The notes under the pieces are model-generated. The model had not been told where the DNA came from. It worked only from the letters and a program-made list of their open reading frames with translations, and did no database searches. A DNA stretch of 64,000 bases from Bacteroidaceae bacterium (GTDB lineage Bacteria > Bacteroidota > Bacteroidia > Bacteroidales > Bacteroidaceae), in the NCBI GenBank assembly GCA_017617315.1, contig JAFZWM010000029.1, positions 1-64,000 on the forward strand, in the 5' to 3' direction. This document shows positions 1 through 9,837 of the stretch, piece after piece. Made by a program: the position numbers and the translations under genes. Positions within the stretch are counted from its first letter, which is position 1; each line of letters starts with the position of its first letter.

Positions 1-46
1 CAAAATTACAGAAATTTTCTGTATTATCGACGAGTTTGACAAAAAT

Positions 47-870
47 TTGAACGAAGAATTGAAGAATAACCTCCGTTTGCCATCTCAACACAGTAGCGGA
101 AAACGCCGCAGAAACCACAGGGGAAAACTCTGCGAAAGCGAGATTATGACCATCCTCGTATGCTATCATTTCGGCACATACAAGACGTTTAAGGAGTATT
201 ATCTGAACTGTATTCTGACGCTGCTAAGAAAGGATTTTCCGAACGCAGTTTCATACAATCGCTTTGTGGAACTGATGCCGCGAGTGTTCTTGAAAATGAT
301 GCTGTTCATGAAACTTTACGCCTTCGGAAAATGCACGGGAATAACATTTGTTGATAGCACGATGATTCCCGTCTGCCACAACGTAAGACGCTATTTCAAC
401 AAGGTCTTTGCAGGTCTTGCAAAGGATGGAAAGGGCACCATGGGATGGTGTCACGGATTCAAGTTCCATCTGCTTTGCAATGATTCCGGAGAGATTATAA
501 CTTTCTGTCTTACAGGAGCTAACGTAGATGACAGGGATGACCGTGTATGGAACGTGTTCTCTAAGGTACTGTATGGGAAAGTCTTTGCCGACAGGGGATA
601 CATCTCGTACATGGACTCAAGGCGAACATGAAGAACAAACTCATGTCGCTTGAGGAGAAGATTCTGCTCAGGAAAAGATATATCATCGAGTGCATTAACG
701 AGCTGCTTAAAACCAAGGCTAATCTCGTGCATTCACGTCATCGTTCTATACACAACTTCATCATGAACATCTGCTCGGCACTTACTGCGTATTGCTTCTT
801 CGACAACAAGCCTGATGCGTTGCCTGTGCATGTGGAAAACTCAAGACAACTTGAACTGTTTGAACTGTAA
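47..870 (+). pseudogene. IS982-family transposase, internally deleted and frameshifted
   Basis: The first 194 residues read as an IS982 transposase: an N-terminal region with RRNHRGKL, then the DDE-type core with TFVDSTMIPVCHN, GWCHGFKFHLLCN and VFADRGYIS. The frame then runs into YMDSRRT and stops at 631. The C-terminal part continues in another frame from about 604 (LVHGLKAN, then MKNKLMSLEEK and HSRHRSIHNF) to 870. About 20 residues between RGYIS and the LVHGLKAN segment are missing compared with the usual family layout, and the loss changed the frame. The start lies in sequence identical to the copy at 29544, where an upstream ATG suggests the true start is a few codons outside this window. 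It is very unlikely to be active. Confidence 0.85.
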
Positions 871-872
871 TC

Positions 873-891
873 TTATCCCGAACTGGCGTAT
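873..891 (-). repeat. IS982 right terminal inverted repeat
   Basis: The 19 bp read TTATCCCGAACTGGCGTAT on the + strand and match in reverse complement the left end at 29444-29462. The pairing of the two copies defines the termini of this IS. Confidence 0.85.
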
Positions 892-892
892 T

Positions 893-1600
893 TTATCCCT
901 CTTTGTCCTTTTCTATCAGACCTTTAATCTTTCTCAAGGCATTCTTTTGCAGCTTGAAGCTGAAGATTACCACGGCGATGAATGCCACGAGTCCAACTCC
1001 GGCGGCAACATCCTCCGATACACCTTCGGAAGCCATCAGAATTCCATCGTAAACGCCGTGCGCAAATACCGGCGCAGCAATCGTCATTATGCCGTTGCGG
1101 AAACTGTTTATTCCGAAGTGGCTGAGCGAGTAGTAATAGCCCATCAGCACGGCAAAGGCATAGTGCCCCGGAACGGCGAGAAGGGCGCGCATGATGCCCA
1201 CAATCTGCCAGTCTTCGGCATCGGTAAGATACAGTATGTTCTCGAAGGCGGCAAAGCCGAGTCCCACGCTGACGGCGTAGGTTATTCCGTCGAAATACTC
1301 GTCGAAAGCCTTGTTGTGGCGCACTACAATCCACAGGGCTATCAGCTTGAATACCTCTTCGGGAATGGCTGCCACGAAGAAGGCGTTTACCACTCCGCCA
1401 AGAACCGAGTGCGACTCTCCGTCGGTGAAGAGGATTGCTGCTACAATCTCCTCGACCAATGCCACGGGAATACAGATGGCAACTCCCCAGAACACGGCTT
1501 TCAGAAGCTTGCCCATAGGCTCTCGCTGAGGGTCTTTCCAATAGATGTAGAGCCACAGCAGGAAGGCTGGCAAAATGCCGCTAATCAGAATGCTTATCAT
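893..1600 (-). CDS. PrsW-family intramembrane metalloprotease
   Basis: A 235-residue polytopic membrane protein with about seven hydrophobic segments. The PrsW/CAAX-protease-like signatures are visible: IPEEVFKL (the paired glutamates), FAAFENILY, PGHYAFAVLMGY and FAHGVYDG, which contribute the metal-binding Glu and His residues in this family. PrsW proteins cut membrane-bound substrates such as anti-sigma factors in the bilayer; the substrate here is unknown. The gene is read leftward, and a Bacteroidetes -7 box (TATTTTTGC on the minus strand, about 1636-1643) lies upstream. Its stop codon sits 1 bp from the end of the IS982 element, so its transcript now runs into the IS. The fold assignment is firm, the biological role is not. 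Confidence 0.85.
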   Translation of the reverse strand: MISILISGILPAFLLWLYIYWKDPQREPMGKLLKAVFWGVAICIPVALVEEIVAAILFTDGESHSVLGGVVNAFFVAAIPEEVFKLIALWIVVRHNKAFDEYFDGITYAVSVGLGFAAFENILYLTDAEDWQIVGIMRALLAVPGHYAFAVLMGYYYSLSHFGINSFRNGIMTIAAPVFAHGVYDGILMASEGVSEDVAAGVGLVAFIAVVIFSFKLQKNALRKIKGLIEKDKEG

Positions 1601-1706
1601 TTTTGCTTAAATAAAAATGTTGTATTTTTCGGCTGCAAAAATAATAAAAAGTGGCGGCGGTGGCAATTTTCTTGTCGAATTTGTACTTTTTTCGTATATT
1701 ATTGTT

Positions 1707-1735
1707 TTTGTTTAGAAAGATTTGTTGTATTTTCG
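1707..1735 (+). promoter_or_regulatory. Bacteroidetes-type promoter for lemA-DUF2207
   Basis: TTTG at 1707-1710 and TATTTTCG at 1728-1735 fit the -33 and -7 elements of the Bacteroidetes primary sigma factor with a 17-bp gap. The lemA ATG follows about 80 bp later. Confidence 0.5.
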
Positions 1736-1815
1736 CAAGCGGACTTTATTTCGTCCGAAATCTTTGGTATACGCAAAAATATCAGAAGAAATAATTCTAA
1801 ATAATTTAAATAGAT

Positions 1816-2379
1816 ATGACACCACTAATTGTGATTGGAATTGTTGCTCTGGTAGTGCTTTGCTATTTCATAAGCACGCAGAGAGCATTGGTTAGTTGTG
1901 ACGAGATGTGCAAGAATGCACTTAGTCAGATTGAGGTTCAGCTCAACTCACGCTGGGACGCCCTGCTTGCCTTGGCAAAGATGGCAGCACAGTACTCAAA
2001 GCACGAGTCTGAGACGCTTATCAAGGTTATCCAGCAGCGCAGAGGCGAGAAGGTGGATTCTGCCACTCTTATCGACGAGCAGCAGAGCACTATGCAGCAG
2101 GTTGTTGGCCGACTCATTGCCATTGGCGAGGCTTATCCCGACCTGAAGGCTGCCGACCTGTATAAGGAGGCTATGGGCGGCGTAAACAAGTACGAGGAGC
2201 ACGTGCGCATGTCGCGTATGATATACAACGATACGGCAACGAAGATGAACCGTCTGGTTCGCCAGTGGCCTTCTTCTTTCGTGGCATCATTGCTTAACTT
2301 CACAGAGAAGGATTATCTTACTGTTGACGACGAAAAGAAAAAAGTATATCCCGACTTAGATGAGGCATTCAATAAGTAA
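1816..2379 (+). CDS. LemA family protein
   Basis: A 187-residue protein with one N-terminal membrane helix (residues about 3-20, IVIGIVALVVLCYFIS) followed by the long helical LemA domain, with the typical pattern NSRWDALLALAKMAAQYSKHE and a C-terminal stretch ending in a short acidic tail. LemA proteins are membrane-anchored helical bundles of unclear function, often encoded beside a DUF2207 protein, as here. The stop overlaps the start of the next gene by 20 bp, so the two are almost certainly translated from one message. No enzyme motif is present. Confidence 0.9.
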   Translation: MTPLIVIGIVALVVLCYFISTQRALVSCDEMCKNALSQIEVQLNSRWDALLALAKMAAQYSKHESETLIKVIQQRRGEKVDSATLIDEQQSTMQQVVGRLIAIGEAYPDLKAADLYKEAMGGVNKYEEHVRMSRMIYNDTATKMNRLVRQWPSSFVASLLNFTEKDYLTVDDEKKKVYPDLDEAFNK

Positions 2380-4081
2380 GGCTGTAGTCCTGACGCTTCT
2401 GCTTGCCGTACTTTCGCCCCTGAATGCTCTGGCAAGCAAGGTCAAGAATCTTGAAATAGACGTAGTTATCTACCGCGACGGAAACGCTTATGTCGAAGAG
2501 CGATGGGACATCGACATCGACGACAGCGATGCAAAGAGCGAGTGGTACGTAAAGCACAAGGCGCAGCCGGGCATGGTTATTGACTATCTTCTGGTTGAGG
2601 GCTACATTCCGGGAAAGAAGGGACTTCAGCAGTTCGAAACGCTCGGCTCGTGGGATCTCGATGCCAGTCGCGAGGAAAAGACTGGAAAGTGCGGAATACA
2701 CAACGGCGATGAAATCTGCTGGGGATTCGGCGATTACGGACGGCATCAGTATGTCGTAAGGTATTCGCTCTCGAACCTTGTGCAGAGCTACGACACCAAC
2801 GACGGCTTCAACCATTGCTTCGTTGATATGAACTGCGAAATAGAGAAAGCCAGCGTTACCATCTGGCCCGACTCTATCGACATTTCCGAGGCAAACACCC
2901 GCCGATGGGCTTTCGGATATCAGGGAAACATCGATTTTGTTGACGGCTGCGTAGTGGCAACGCCTAACGAGACCATCGGCAACGGCAAGCGAATAATCGT
3001 GATGCTCGAGTTTGACAAAGGCCTCTTTGAGCCTGCAATGAAGGCAAGCAAGACGTGGGCGGAGCGCAAGCAGGAAGCCCTCGACGGCAGCGATTTTCCC
3101 AGCGACGATGATGATTGGGATTTTTGGGATTATGTTATAGCATTCGTGTTCATCATACTCTGCCTTATTGGCAGATTCCTTTTAGACATGTTGGTCAATC
3201 TCTTGCTGTACATTTTAGGAGGAATTCTCATGATGCTGTGGTGGATAATCTCGCTTGCTCCGCTCAGACTGTACTATCGTCGCAAGCGTATTGGCATTGC
3301 CGAGGGCAGATATTACCGCGAAGTCAATCCCGAGTGGTCGCTCGTAGAGAACCGAAGCTTGATTAACGAGCTTTCGTATTTCTCTACCATGAGTGACGAG
3401 AATCTTCTCGGCGCAATCATTCTTCGCCTTATCTCGCGCGGCGATATCTCCATCGTAAAGGAGAAATGGAAGGGTAAGCTGACCGACATGATGAAGATTG
3501 AACGCCCTGTAAAGCATGTAAGCAAGGAACTTACGGGCGATGACAAAATCTGCGAGCAGGTTCTGCGTATGCTCACTCAGGCATCGGGCAACGACCTCAT
3601 CCTTCAGCCTAAAGAGTTTGAAAAGTGGGGAAAGAGCCACTACACAACGATAAAGGAAATAGTTGACGCTCAGAAAGAAGATGCCACAGACGAGTATATC
3701 AACAAGAACGGAGCTGATGTGTTCGGCCTGAAGGCTTTCCTCAAAGATTTCTCTCTGCTCAACGAGCGCGGAATAATGGAGGTGAAGCTCTGGGACGATT
3801 ATATGGTCTATGCCCAGTTCTTCGGCATTGCCGACAAGGTTATGGCTGAGATGAAGAAGCTCAATCCTGAGTACATGTCGATGTCTAATCTTGCCAAGAA
3901 TCTCGAACTTGCCGATGAGGGCTTTACCGATGTGTGGACTGATGTTATCCACACTGGCGTGTCGGAGGCGATAGATGCGCATGACAAAAAGTCATCATCA
4001 TCGTCGTCAGGATTCAGCAGCTGGTCGTCGAGCGGCGGCGGTGGCGGCTGTAGCGGTGGCGGCGGTGGCGGCGGAAGATGA
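2360..4081 (+). CDS. DUF2207 family membrane protein
   Basis: A 573-residue protein with a signal peptide (residues 1-25, cut after ALAS), an extracytoplasmic N-terminal DUF2207 domain (about 30-235), an acidic linker (DDDDWDFWD), a strongly hydrophobic double membrane segment (about 253-310) and a cytoplasmic C-terminal domain. The tail is a serine run followed by glycine repeats ending in GGGGGGGR, a low-complexity end seen repeatedly in this family. It overlaps lemA by 20 bp in another frame. LemA/DUF2207 pairs are widespread and membrane bound, but no biochemical activity is established. The gene ends before a clear terminator at 4111-4149. Confidence 0.88.
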   Translation: MRHSISKAVVLTLLLAVLSPLNALASKVKNLEIDVVIYRDGNAYVEERWDIDIDDSDAKSEWYVKHKAQPGMVIDYLLVEGYIPGKKGLQQFETLGSWDLDASREEKTGKCGIHNGDEICWGFGDYGRHQYVVRYSLSNLVQSYDTNDGFNHCFVDMNCEIEKASVTIWPDSIDISEANTRRWAFGYQGNIDFVDGCVVATPNETIGNGKRIIVMLEFDKGLFEPAMKASKTWAERKQEALDGSDFPSDDDDWDFWDYVIAFVFIILCLIGRFLLDMLVNLLLYILGGILMMLWWIISLAPLRLYYRRKRIGIAEGRYYREVNPEWSLVENRSLINELSYFSTMSDENLLGAIILRLISRGDISIVKEKWKGKLTDMMKIERPVKHVSKELTGDDKICEQVLRMLTQASGNDLILQPKEFEKWGKSHYTTIKEIVDAQKEDATDEYINKNGADVFGLKAFLKDFSLLNERGIMEVKLWDDYMVYAQFFGIADKVMAEMKKLNPEYMSMSNLAKNLELADEGFTDVWTDVIHTGVSEAIDAHDKKSSSSSSGFSSWSSSGGGGGCSGGGGGGGR

Positions 4082-4110
4082 TTCCGTTGCATTTGGCTAT
4101 GAAATAAAAG

Positions 4111-4149
4111 AAACTCCTGCATTTCTTCTCGGATTTGCAGGAGTTTTTT
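4111..4149 (+). terminator. Rho-independent terminator after DUF2207
   Basis: An 11-bp perfect stem (AAACTCCTGCA at 4111-4121 with TGCAGGAGTTT at 4136-4146) is followed by a run of T. It closes the lemA-DUF2207 unit. Confidence 0.85.
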
Positions 4150-4179
4150 TGTGCTTTTTGTCGTTTTTTTGTATCTTCG
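4148..4179 (+). promoter_or_regulatory. Promoter for the GH95 gene
   Basis: TTTG at 4148-4151 and TATCTTCG at 4172-4179 match the Bacteroidetes -33/-7 pattern with a 20-bp gap, directly behind the upstream terminator. The ATG at 4213 is 33 bp from the -7 box. Confidence 0.5.
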
Positions 4180-4212
4180 CATAGTTTTAGCTTTTAAGTA
4201 ACCTTTTTTCAG

Positions 4213-6612
4213 ATGATAATAAAGAAAATATGTGTGGGCGCGTTGCTCGTAGCAGCCGCCATTTCGGTAAATGCACAAACCGACAACAGCCAGCGCTTGT
4301 GGTACAACAAGCCGGCATCGTGCTGGCTCGAGGCTCTGCCGCTGGGCAATAGCAGAATGGGAGCCATGGTATATGGCGGAACGGATGTTGAACAGATTCA
4401 GCTTAACGAAGAGACATTCTGGAGCGGCGGTCCGCACAATAACAACAGTAGCCAGAGCATCTATTACCTTAACGAGGTGAGAAACCTTATCTTCGAAGGC
4501 AAGGAAAAACAGGCCGAAGACATAATAAACCGCGAGTTTATAAAAGGCCCTCACGGAATGAGATTCCTTACGCTCGGCAGTCTGAAACTTGATTTCGGCA
4601 CAAAGGGCGAGGCGCAGCACTACACTCGCGAGCTGAACCTGAAAAACGCGACAAATACCACTTCTTACACGATTGACGGCGTAAAATATACGCGCACTAC
4701 ATTTGCCTCGCTTGCCGACGGCATCGTTGTGATGCAGATAAAGGCGAGCAAGAAGGGCGCGCTCAGTTTTGCGCTCGGACACGAATGTCAGCTTACATCG
4801 ACAGCCGAGGCTAAGGATGGCTCGCTGCTTGTTTCGGTAAAGGGCGTTGACCAGGAAGGCATAAAGGCGGCTCTGACGGCTAAGTGCCGTGCTGACATTA
4901 AGTCCGACGGAAAGATAAGCGCATCGGGCAGCACTCTGAAGGTTGAGAATGCAACCGAGGCTACATTGTACATCTGTGCAGCAACGAATTTCGTTAACTA
5001 CAAGGATGTGAGTGGCGATGCCGACAAGAAGAACGACGAACTCCTTTCGGCTGCCGAAAAGATGAATTACAGTCAGCTGTTGAAGCGTCATGTCGCAAAA
5101 TACCAGAACCAGTACAACCGCGTAAAGCTCACTCTCGGCGAAGAGCCTGCAAGCAATGCCGCCCTGCCAACCAACGAGCGTCTGGCAAACTACTACAAGG
5201 TGGCAGACCATAAGCACGTTGCCGGAGAGGGCAGAGGCTCGCTCTGTGCGCTGCTTTTCAACTACGGCAGATATCTGCTCATCTCGTCATCGCAGACTGG
5301 CGGTCAGGCAGCCAATCTTCAGGGCGTGTGGAACGACAAGATGAACGCTCCGTGGGATTCGAAATACACCATCAACATAAATACCGAGATGAACTATTGG
5401 CCGGCCGAGGTGTGCGGACTTACCGAGAGTGTAGAACCGCTGTTCTCGCTCATTTCCGACCTCAGCGTTACGGGTGCCGAGACTGCCCGTAAGATGTACG
5501 GCTGCGGCGGTTGGATGGCTCATCATAACACCGACATCTGGCGCATTGCCGGTCCGGTTGACGGCGCATTCTGGGGTATGTTCCCTAACGGCGGCGCATG
5601 GCTTTCAACACACATCTGGAAGCATTATCTCTACACTCTCGACTCTGATTTCCTTCGCAAATATTATCCTATCCTGAAGGGCGCGGCCGATTTCTACCTC
5701 GACTTTATGGTTGAGCGTGACGGCGAACTTCTGGTCGTTCCGTCAGTTTCGCCAGAGCATGGCGGAGTGGGCAAGCAGTCGCCTGTAACTGCCGGCTGCA
5801 CAATGGATAACCAGATTGCTACCGATGTGCTTGAGCAGGCTCTGCGCGCGGCTAAGGTGCTGGGCGAGGATGAGGCTTACTGCAAGAATTTGAAGAAGGC
5901 TCTTAGCAAGATTCCTAAGATGAAGGTGGGACAGTACGGCCAGCTTCAGGAGTGGCGCGAGGATATTGACAACCCTAAGGACGAGCACCGCCACATATCG
6001 CATTTGTACGGCTTGTATCCGTCTTCGCAGATAAGTCCGTTCGAGACTTACAAACTGTGGAAGGCGGCTGGCGTAACGCTCGAGCAGCGCGGCGATCAGG
6101 CAACGGGCTGGAGTCTTGGCTGGAAGATTAACTTCTGGGCTCGAATGCTCGACGGAAACCATGCCTACAAGACTCTGCGCAACATGCTCAGACTTCTGCC
6201 AAACGAAGGCATGGAGCGCGAATATCCCGATGGACGCACGTTTCCGAATATGTTCGATGCGCATCCGCCGTTCCAGATTGACGGCAACTTTGGCGCAACG
6301 GCTGGTATAGCCGAGATGCTTCTGCAATGCAACGACGAGTTTATTCACATTCTGCCTGCATTGCCCGATGCCTGGGGCGACGGTAGCGTGAAGGGCTTGA
6401 GAGCGCAGGGCGGACTGATTGTGGATATTGACTGGCACAAGGGCAAGCTTTCTAAGGCAACGATAACAAACACGATAATGCCGGGCGAGCCGCGAACCGT
6501 ATTTGTCCGCTCGCCAAAGAAACTTTCGGGCTTCGAAATGTCGGCCTATGACGAGGAACTGAAGATTTACACCTACAAGGTTACTTTCAGTAAATCGGTT
6601 GTATTGAAATAA
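4213..6612 (+). CDS. Glycoside hydrolase family 95 (alpha-L-fucosidase / alpha-L-galactosidase type)
   Basis: A 799-residue secreted enzyme with a signal peptide (residues about 1-22, ending NAQ). The N-terminal domain begins [19 protein letters not shown], typical of GH95. The (alpha/alpha)6 barrel carries [13 protein letters not shown], which holds the conserved asparagines that activate water in this inverting family, a conserved Glu in PSVSPEH, and the acidic [16 protein letters not shown] segment. GH95 enzymes remove terminal alpha-1,2-L-fucose or alpha-L-galactose from host glycans and plant hemicellulose; which sugar is preferred cannot be read from the sequence. Length is normal for the family. 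The next gene is another glycosidase, with a hairpin in between. Confidence 0.9.
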   Translation: MIIKKICVGALLVAAAISVNAQTDNSQRLWYNKPASCWLEALPLGNSRMGAMVYGGTDVEQIQLNEETFWSGGPHNNNSSQSIYYLNEVRNLIFEGKEKQAEDIINREFIKGPHGMRFLTLGSLKLDFGTKGEAQHYTRELNLKNATNTTSYTIDGVKYTRTTFASLADGIVVMQIKASKKGALSFALGHECQLTSTAEAKDGSLLVSVKGVDQEGIKAALTAKCRADIKSDGKISASGSTLKVENATEATLYICAATNFVNYKDVSGDADKKNDELLSAAEKMNYSQLLKRHVAKYQNQYNRVKLTLGEEPASNAALPTNERLANYYKVADHKHVAGEGRGSLCALLFNYGRYLLISSSQTGGQAANLQGVWNDKMNAPWDSKYTININTEMNYWPAEVCGLTESVEPLFSLISDLSVTGAETARKMYGCGGWMAHHNTDIWRIAGPVDGAFWGMFPNGGAWLSTHIWKHYLYTLDSDFLRKYYPILKGAADFYLDFMVERDGELLVVPSVSPEHGGVGKQSPVTAGCTMDNQIATDVLEQALRAAKVLGEDEAYCKNLKKALSKIPKMKVGQYGQLQEWREDIDNPKDEHRHISHLYGLYPSSQISPFETYKLWKAAGVTLEQRGDQATGWSLGWKINFWARMLDGNHAYKTLRNMLRLLPNEGMEREYPDGRTFPNMFDAHPPFQIDGNFGATAGIAEMLLQCNDEFIHILPALPDAWGDGSVKGLRAQGGLIVDIDWHKGKLSKATITNTIMPGEPRTVFVRSPKKLSGFEMSAYDEELKIYTYKVTFSKSVVLK

Positions 6613-6620
6613 GTTAATTT

Positions 6621-6661
6621 GAAATCTGTGCGACTTCTGAAAAACGTGTCGCACAGATTTC
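6621..6661 (+). terminator. Terminator-like hairpin between GH95 and GH97
   Basis: A perfect 14-bp stem (6621-6634 with 6648-6661) around a 13-nt loop follows the GH95 stop codon. It has no strong T run on the + strand, so it may act as a partial terminator or as mRNA protection between the two genes. Confidence 0.6.
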
Positions 6662-6707
6662 AAACTTTATATTGATACCTAATTTTGAAAAGTCTAAATA
6701 TCATAAA

Positions 6708-8471
6708 ATGAAGAAAATAATAACAGCATTGCTAATCTTTTGCGTCTCTGCCGGAGCAGGCGCGCAGACCTCGCCAAACGGCAAAATAAAGGCGACAGCC
6801 AAGGGCGATTCGATAAAAATATCGTATCGCGACGGCGTAAAGTGGCAGGAAATCTGCTCTGCCGAGGTGAAGGGCATCTCTGGCCTGACAAAAAAATCAA
6901 ACGTAAACGAAAAATATCAGATGCTTCTTGGCAAAAGGCTGACATGCCAGGCCAAAGGCGTTGAATATCAGTATTCTCTCGCATCGGGCGGAAGTCTTAT
7001 TCTGCGGGTCTACAACGACGGCGTGGCATTCAGACTAATGAGCCGTGCCAGCATGGACTTTAACGGAGAGCAGCCTGTTGCCGTCAGCTTTGCATCGGCC
7101 ACAAACAACTGGCTTCAGAAGTGGGTTGACAGCTATGAGGAGTTCTTTCCGAAGAACAGACCTACGAAGAAGGGCGACAGATGGGCCTATCCGTCTCTGT
7201 TCGAGTACGGCAACGGAGTATTCGCGCTCCTCACCGAGGCCGATGTTCACAAGGACAACGCGGCATCTTGCCTCTACAGCACCGACAAGAAAGGCGAGTT
7301 CACCATCGTTACCGACGAGAACGTGAACATTCCGAAGATGAGCACTTGGAAGACTGTCATCATCGGAAAACTTGCCGATGTGGTTGAATCGACCCTCGTA
7401 ACAACGCTTTCAGAGCCTTGCAAAATCGACGATACTTCGTGGATTGAGCCGGGCGTGGCTGCATGGGTTTACTGGGCTTATAATCACGGCTCTAACGACT
7501 TCAACATAATCAAAAAATACACCGATATGGCAAAGGAACTCAAGCTTCCTTACGTATTGATTGATGCCGAGTGGGACGAATTCAAGGACGGCAAATCGGT
7601 AGAGGATGCGGTGAGATATGCCACAGACAACGGCGTGAAGCCGATAATCTGGTACAACTCGTCGGTTGGATGGATAAACGGCGCACCGGGTCCTAAATTC
7701 AGACTGAACAATGCCGACGACCGCGAGAAGGAATTTGCGTGGTGCGAGAAAATCGGCGTGAAGGGTGTGAAAATAGACTTCTTTTCGGGTGATAACAATC
7801 TGAATATGAGGTATATGGTTGAGCTTCTTGAAAGCGCGGCAAAGCATCATCTGCTTGTTAATTTCCACGGAGCAACGCTTCCGCGAGGCTGGCAGCGCAC
7901 TTATCCCAACCTTGTAAGCACCGAGGGCGTTTATGGAGCGGAGTGGTACAACAACGTGCCTACGTTTACCGACAAGGCGGCTGCACATAACGCAACCCTG
8001 CCTTTCACCCGAAACGTTGTAGGCTCGATGGACTACACGCCTTGCGCCTTCACCGACTCGCAGCATCCGCATATCACGACTCATGCTCACGAGCTGGCTC
8101 TTACTGCGTTGTACGAATCTGGCGTTCAGCATCTTGCCGACCGTCCCGAGAGCTTCCTCGCGCAGCCGGCCGAGGTCAGAAACTATCTGTCAGAACTGCC
8201 TACGGCTTGGGACGAGACAAGGCTTCTTGCCGGATATCCGGGCGAATATGTGGTTATGGCGCGCCGAAAGGGCAGCACTTGGTACATTGCCGGAATAAAC
8301 GGCACGGACAAGGATTTTACGGCTAAGTTCGGCACAAAGAATCTCGGAAAACTGGGACGCGACATTACGATTTTCTCAGACGGAAATCCGTGGAACATCA
8401 CGAAAGGCCAGTCTCTTCCAAACGAAATTGACATGAAGCCGCGTGGTGGCTTTGTTATAGTTGTGAAATAA
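6708..8471 (+). CDS. Glycoside hydrolase family 97 (retaining, alpha-galactosidase type)
   Basis: A 587-residue secreted protein; the ATG at 6708 is preferred over one 36 bp upstream because it opens directly into a signal peptide (MKKIITALLIFCVSAG, cut at AQT). The N-terminal beta-sandwich (about 20-250) precedes a TIM barrel with AAWVYWAYNHGSNDF, YVLIDAEWDEF and VKIDFFSGD. Asp357 in the last motif is where retaining GH97 enzymes keep their nucleophile, and Glu406 in STEGVYG fits the acid/base. Inverting SusB-type members lack that Asp, so an alpha-galactosidase-like retaining activity is inferred. The downstream membrane gene starts only 4 bp after the stop. Confidence 0.88.
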   Translation: MKKIITALLIFCVSAGAGAQTSPNGKIKATAKGDSIKISYRDGVKWQEICSAEVKGISGLTKKSNVNEKYQMLLGKRLTCQAKGVEYQYSLASGGSLILRVYNDGVAFRLMSRASMDFNGEQPVAVSFASATNNWLQKWVDSYEEFFPKNRPTKKGDRWAYPSLFEYGNGVFALLTEADVHKDNAASCLYSTDKKGEFTIVTDENVNIPKMSTWKTVIIGKLADVVESTLVTTLSEPCKIDDTSWIEPGVAAWVYWAYNHGSNDFNIIKKYTDMAKELKLPYVLIDAEWDEFKDGKSVEDAVRYATDNGVKPIIWYNSSVGWINGAPGPKFRLNNADDREKEFAWCEKIGVKGVKIDFFSGDNNLNMRYMVELLESAAKHHLLVNFHGATLPRGWQRTYPNLVSTEGVYGAEWYNNVPTFTDKAAAHNATLPFTRNVVGSMDYTPCAFTDSQHPHITTHAHELALTALYESGVQHLADRPESFLAQPAEVRNYLSELPTAWDETRLLAGYPGEYVVMARRKGSTWYIAGINGTDKDFTAKFGTKNLGKLGRDITIFSDGNPWNITKGQSLPNEIDMKPRGGFVIVVK

Positions 8472-8475
8472 AAAG

Positions 8476-9837
8476 ATGAAGATAAATCTCGAAAAATCAA
8501 TCTCTTACGCTTGTACTGCGCTCATCGTGCTCGAGGCTCTGCTGCTTTGTGTTTGGCAGACCGATTTGCTGTTTGCCGCGCAAGACTTCACGGTGTGGCA
8601 TTCAACCGCAGGGCATTTCGACAAGTGCATAGCCCAGCCGCTTGGTCTGCTGCTGTGGCTTTCGGCGTTTCTCACGCAGTTTTTCTACTATCCGTATCTC
8701 GGCATTGCAATAATGCTCGCCATGTGGCTGATGTCATATTTCGGCCTTGCCTATGGCTTCAGAGTGCCTGTGCGTCTGCGTCCGCTGATTGTCGTGCTCG
8801 TCGTGTGCATTCAGGTTTCCATAACCCAGGTGGGCTATTGGATTTACACGCTTCAGCTAAGCGGTTACTGGTTCTTCGGAACTGTTCTGCTGCTGTGGCT
8901 TTCGGCTTTTTCGGCTTCTGTCAGAAAGGTGGGCGAGCTGAAGAGCTCTTTCTTCCGCTGGGCGATGATTGCCGTTGTTTCGGTGGTGTGGATTCTGATG
9001 CTCACGCCGTTCAACGGAATGCCGCACTTCAATCTGTTCGAGGGCGGTCCGTCATCAATGCTGATGCCGCTCTATCTCGGCATCTTCGTCGTGCTGGTTC
9101 TTGCCTTTTCGCGCTTCGTTGCAATGTCCGATAAAATCGCGCTTGGCGTTAGCGTGGTGGCTGTCGTAGCGGCACTTAATTGGGGCTTTCTTTTGAATTA
9201 TCACAACCCATGCTTCCGCGCCGAACTAAGAATGGCAACTTATGTAGAAAAGGCTGAATGGCAGAAGATTATCGATGCCGAACTGGAGATAAACCGCAAA
9301 ACCACAAGGCAGATGCAGCTGCTTCGCGATGCAGCCATAATCTGCCAGCACGCTCCTTCGGATTCCATCTTGCTGAATCCGAACGACGGCTATCGTCCGC
9401 AGATGGTAACGAATCCGCCGGTTCACATGGCACATACTGGCGGCGACGTGGTTTATTATGCCTTCGGAATGCCTAACTATTCGTACCGATGGAGTTTCGA
9501 GAATGCCGTTGAATACGGCTTTTCGCCACGCCGACTGCGTATGTTGTTGCGTTGCGCCATGCTCAACGGCGAGTGGGATTTGTGCCGCCGTTACATCGCC
9601 CGGCTTCGCACAACGATGTTTCATTCGGCTTTTGCCGATGAAATGGATGCGCTCGTCGGTCATCCCGAGGCTATTGCCGCTCATCCCGAGTTCCGTGATG
9701 TAAAGAGATGGCAGGCTAAGCGCGACATTCTTACGTCGGACAACGGTTATCCCGAGAAGTTAATAATCAGATACTTACCAGCAACAAGAAAAGTCCAATG
9801 GAATTTCAGTTCTTCAGAAGCGGTGCGCATCTATTAG
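8476..9837 (+). CDS. DUF6057 family membrane protein, C-terminus probably altered
   Basis: A 453-residue protein with about six to seven hydrophobic segments in the first 240 residues and a soluble C-terminal half. It resembles the Bacteroidales DUF6057 family, whose function is unknown. The start lies 4 bp behind the GH97 stop, suggesting co-transcription. The last 20 residues (from about PATRKVQWNF) look unlike the preceding helical repeats. A neighbouring frame over the same bases reads SNKKSPMEFQFF, which fits a continuing helical repeat better. I infer a frameshift near 9776-9786 and loss of the real C-terminal region. The 40-bp overlap with the next gene is unusually long. Confidence 0.7.
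   Translation: MKINLEKSISYACTALIVLEALLLCVWQTDLLFAAQDFTVWHSTAGHFDKCIAQPLGLLLWLSAFLTQFFYYPYLGIAIMLAMWLMSYFGLAYGFRVPVRLRPLIVVLVVCIQVSITQVGYWIYTLQLSGYWFFGTVLLLWLSAFSASVRKVGELKSSFFRWAMIAVVSVVWILMLTPFNGMPHFNLFEGGPSSMLMPLYLGIFVVLVLAFSRFVAMSDKIALGVSVVAVVAALNWGFLLNYHNPCFRAELRMATYVEKAEWQKIIDAELEINRKTTRQMQLLRDAAIICQHAPSDSILLNPNDGYRPQMVTNPPVHMAHTGGDVVYYAFGMPNYSYRWSFENAVEYGFSPRRLRMLLRCAMLNGEWDLCRRYIARLRTTMFHSAFADEMDALVGHPEAIAAHPEFRDVKRWQAKRDILTSDNGYPEKLIIRYLPATRKVQWNFSSSEAVRIY

Larger units (their letters stand above)
1..891 (+). mobile_element. IS982-family insertion sequence, decayed, left end outside the window
   Basis: The element enters from the left edge and ends with the 19-bp right terminal repeat at 873-891, which is the exact reverse complement of the sequence at 29444-29462 in the second remnant. 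It carries an IS982-type transposase broken by an internal deletion. The right end lies 1 bp before the stop codon of the neighbouring prsW gene (893-895), so insertion apparently took place just behind that gene. The left terminal repeat is not in the window, so target duplication cannot be judged. Confidence 0.85.

Noticed and set aside
815-1804. A 329-codon open frame on the + strand
   Set aside because: It lies opposite the PrsW gene and begins inside the IS; composition is Gly/His/Asn-rich without a family pattern, while the minus strand gives a clear membrane protease.
3808-5217. A 469-codon open frame on the minus strand
   Set aside because: It runs antisense across the DUF2207 end, a terminator and the GH95 start. 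The proline run is the complement of the glycine-rich tail of DUF2207.
4213-8471. A polysaccharide-utilization locus
   Set aside because: GH95 and GH97 are neighbours, but no susC, susD or hybrid two-component/ECF regulator is present in the window.
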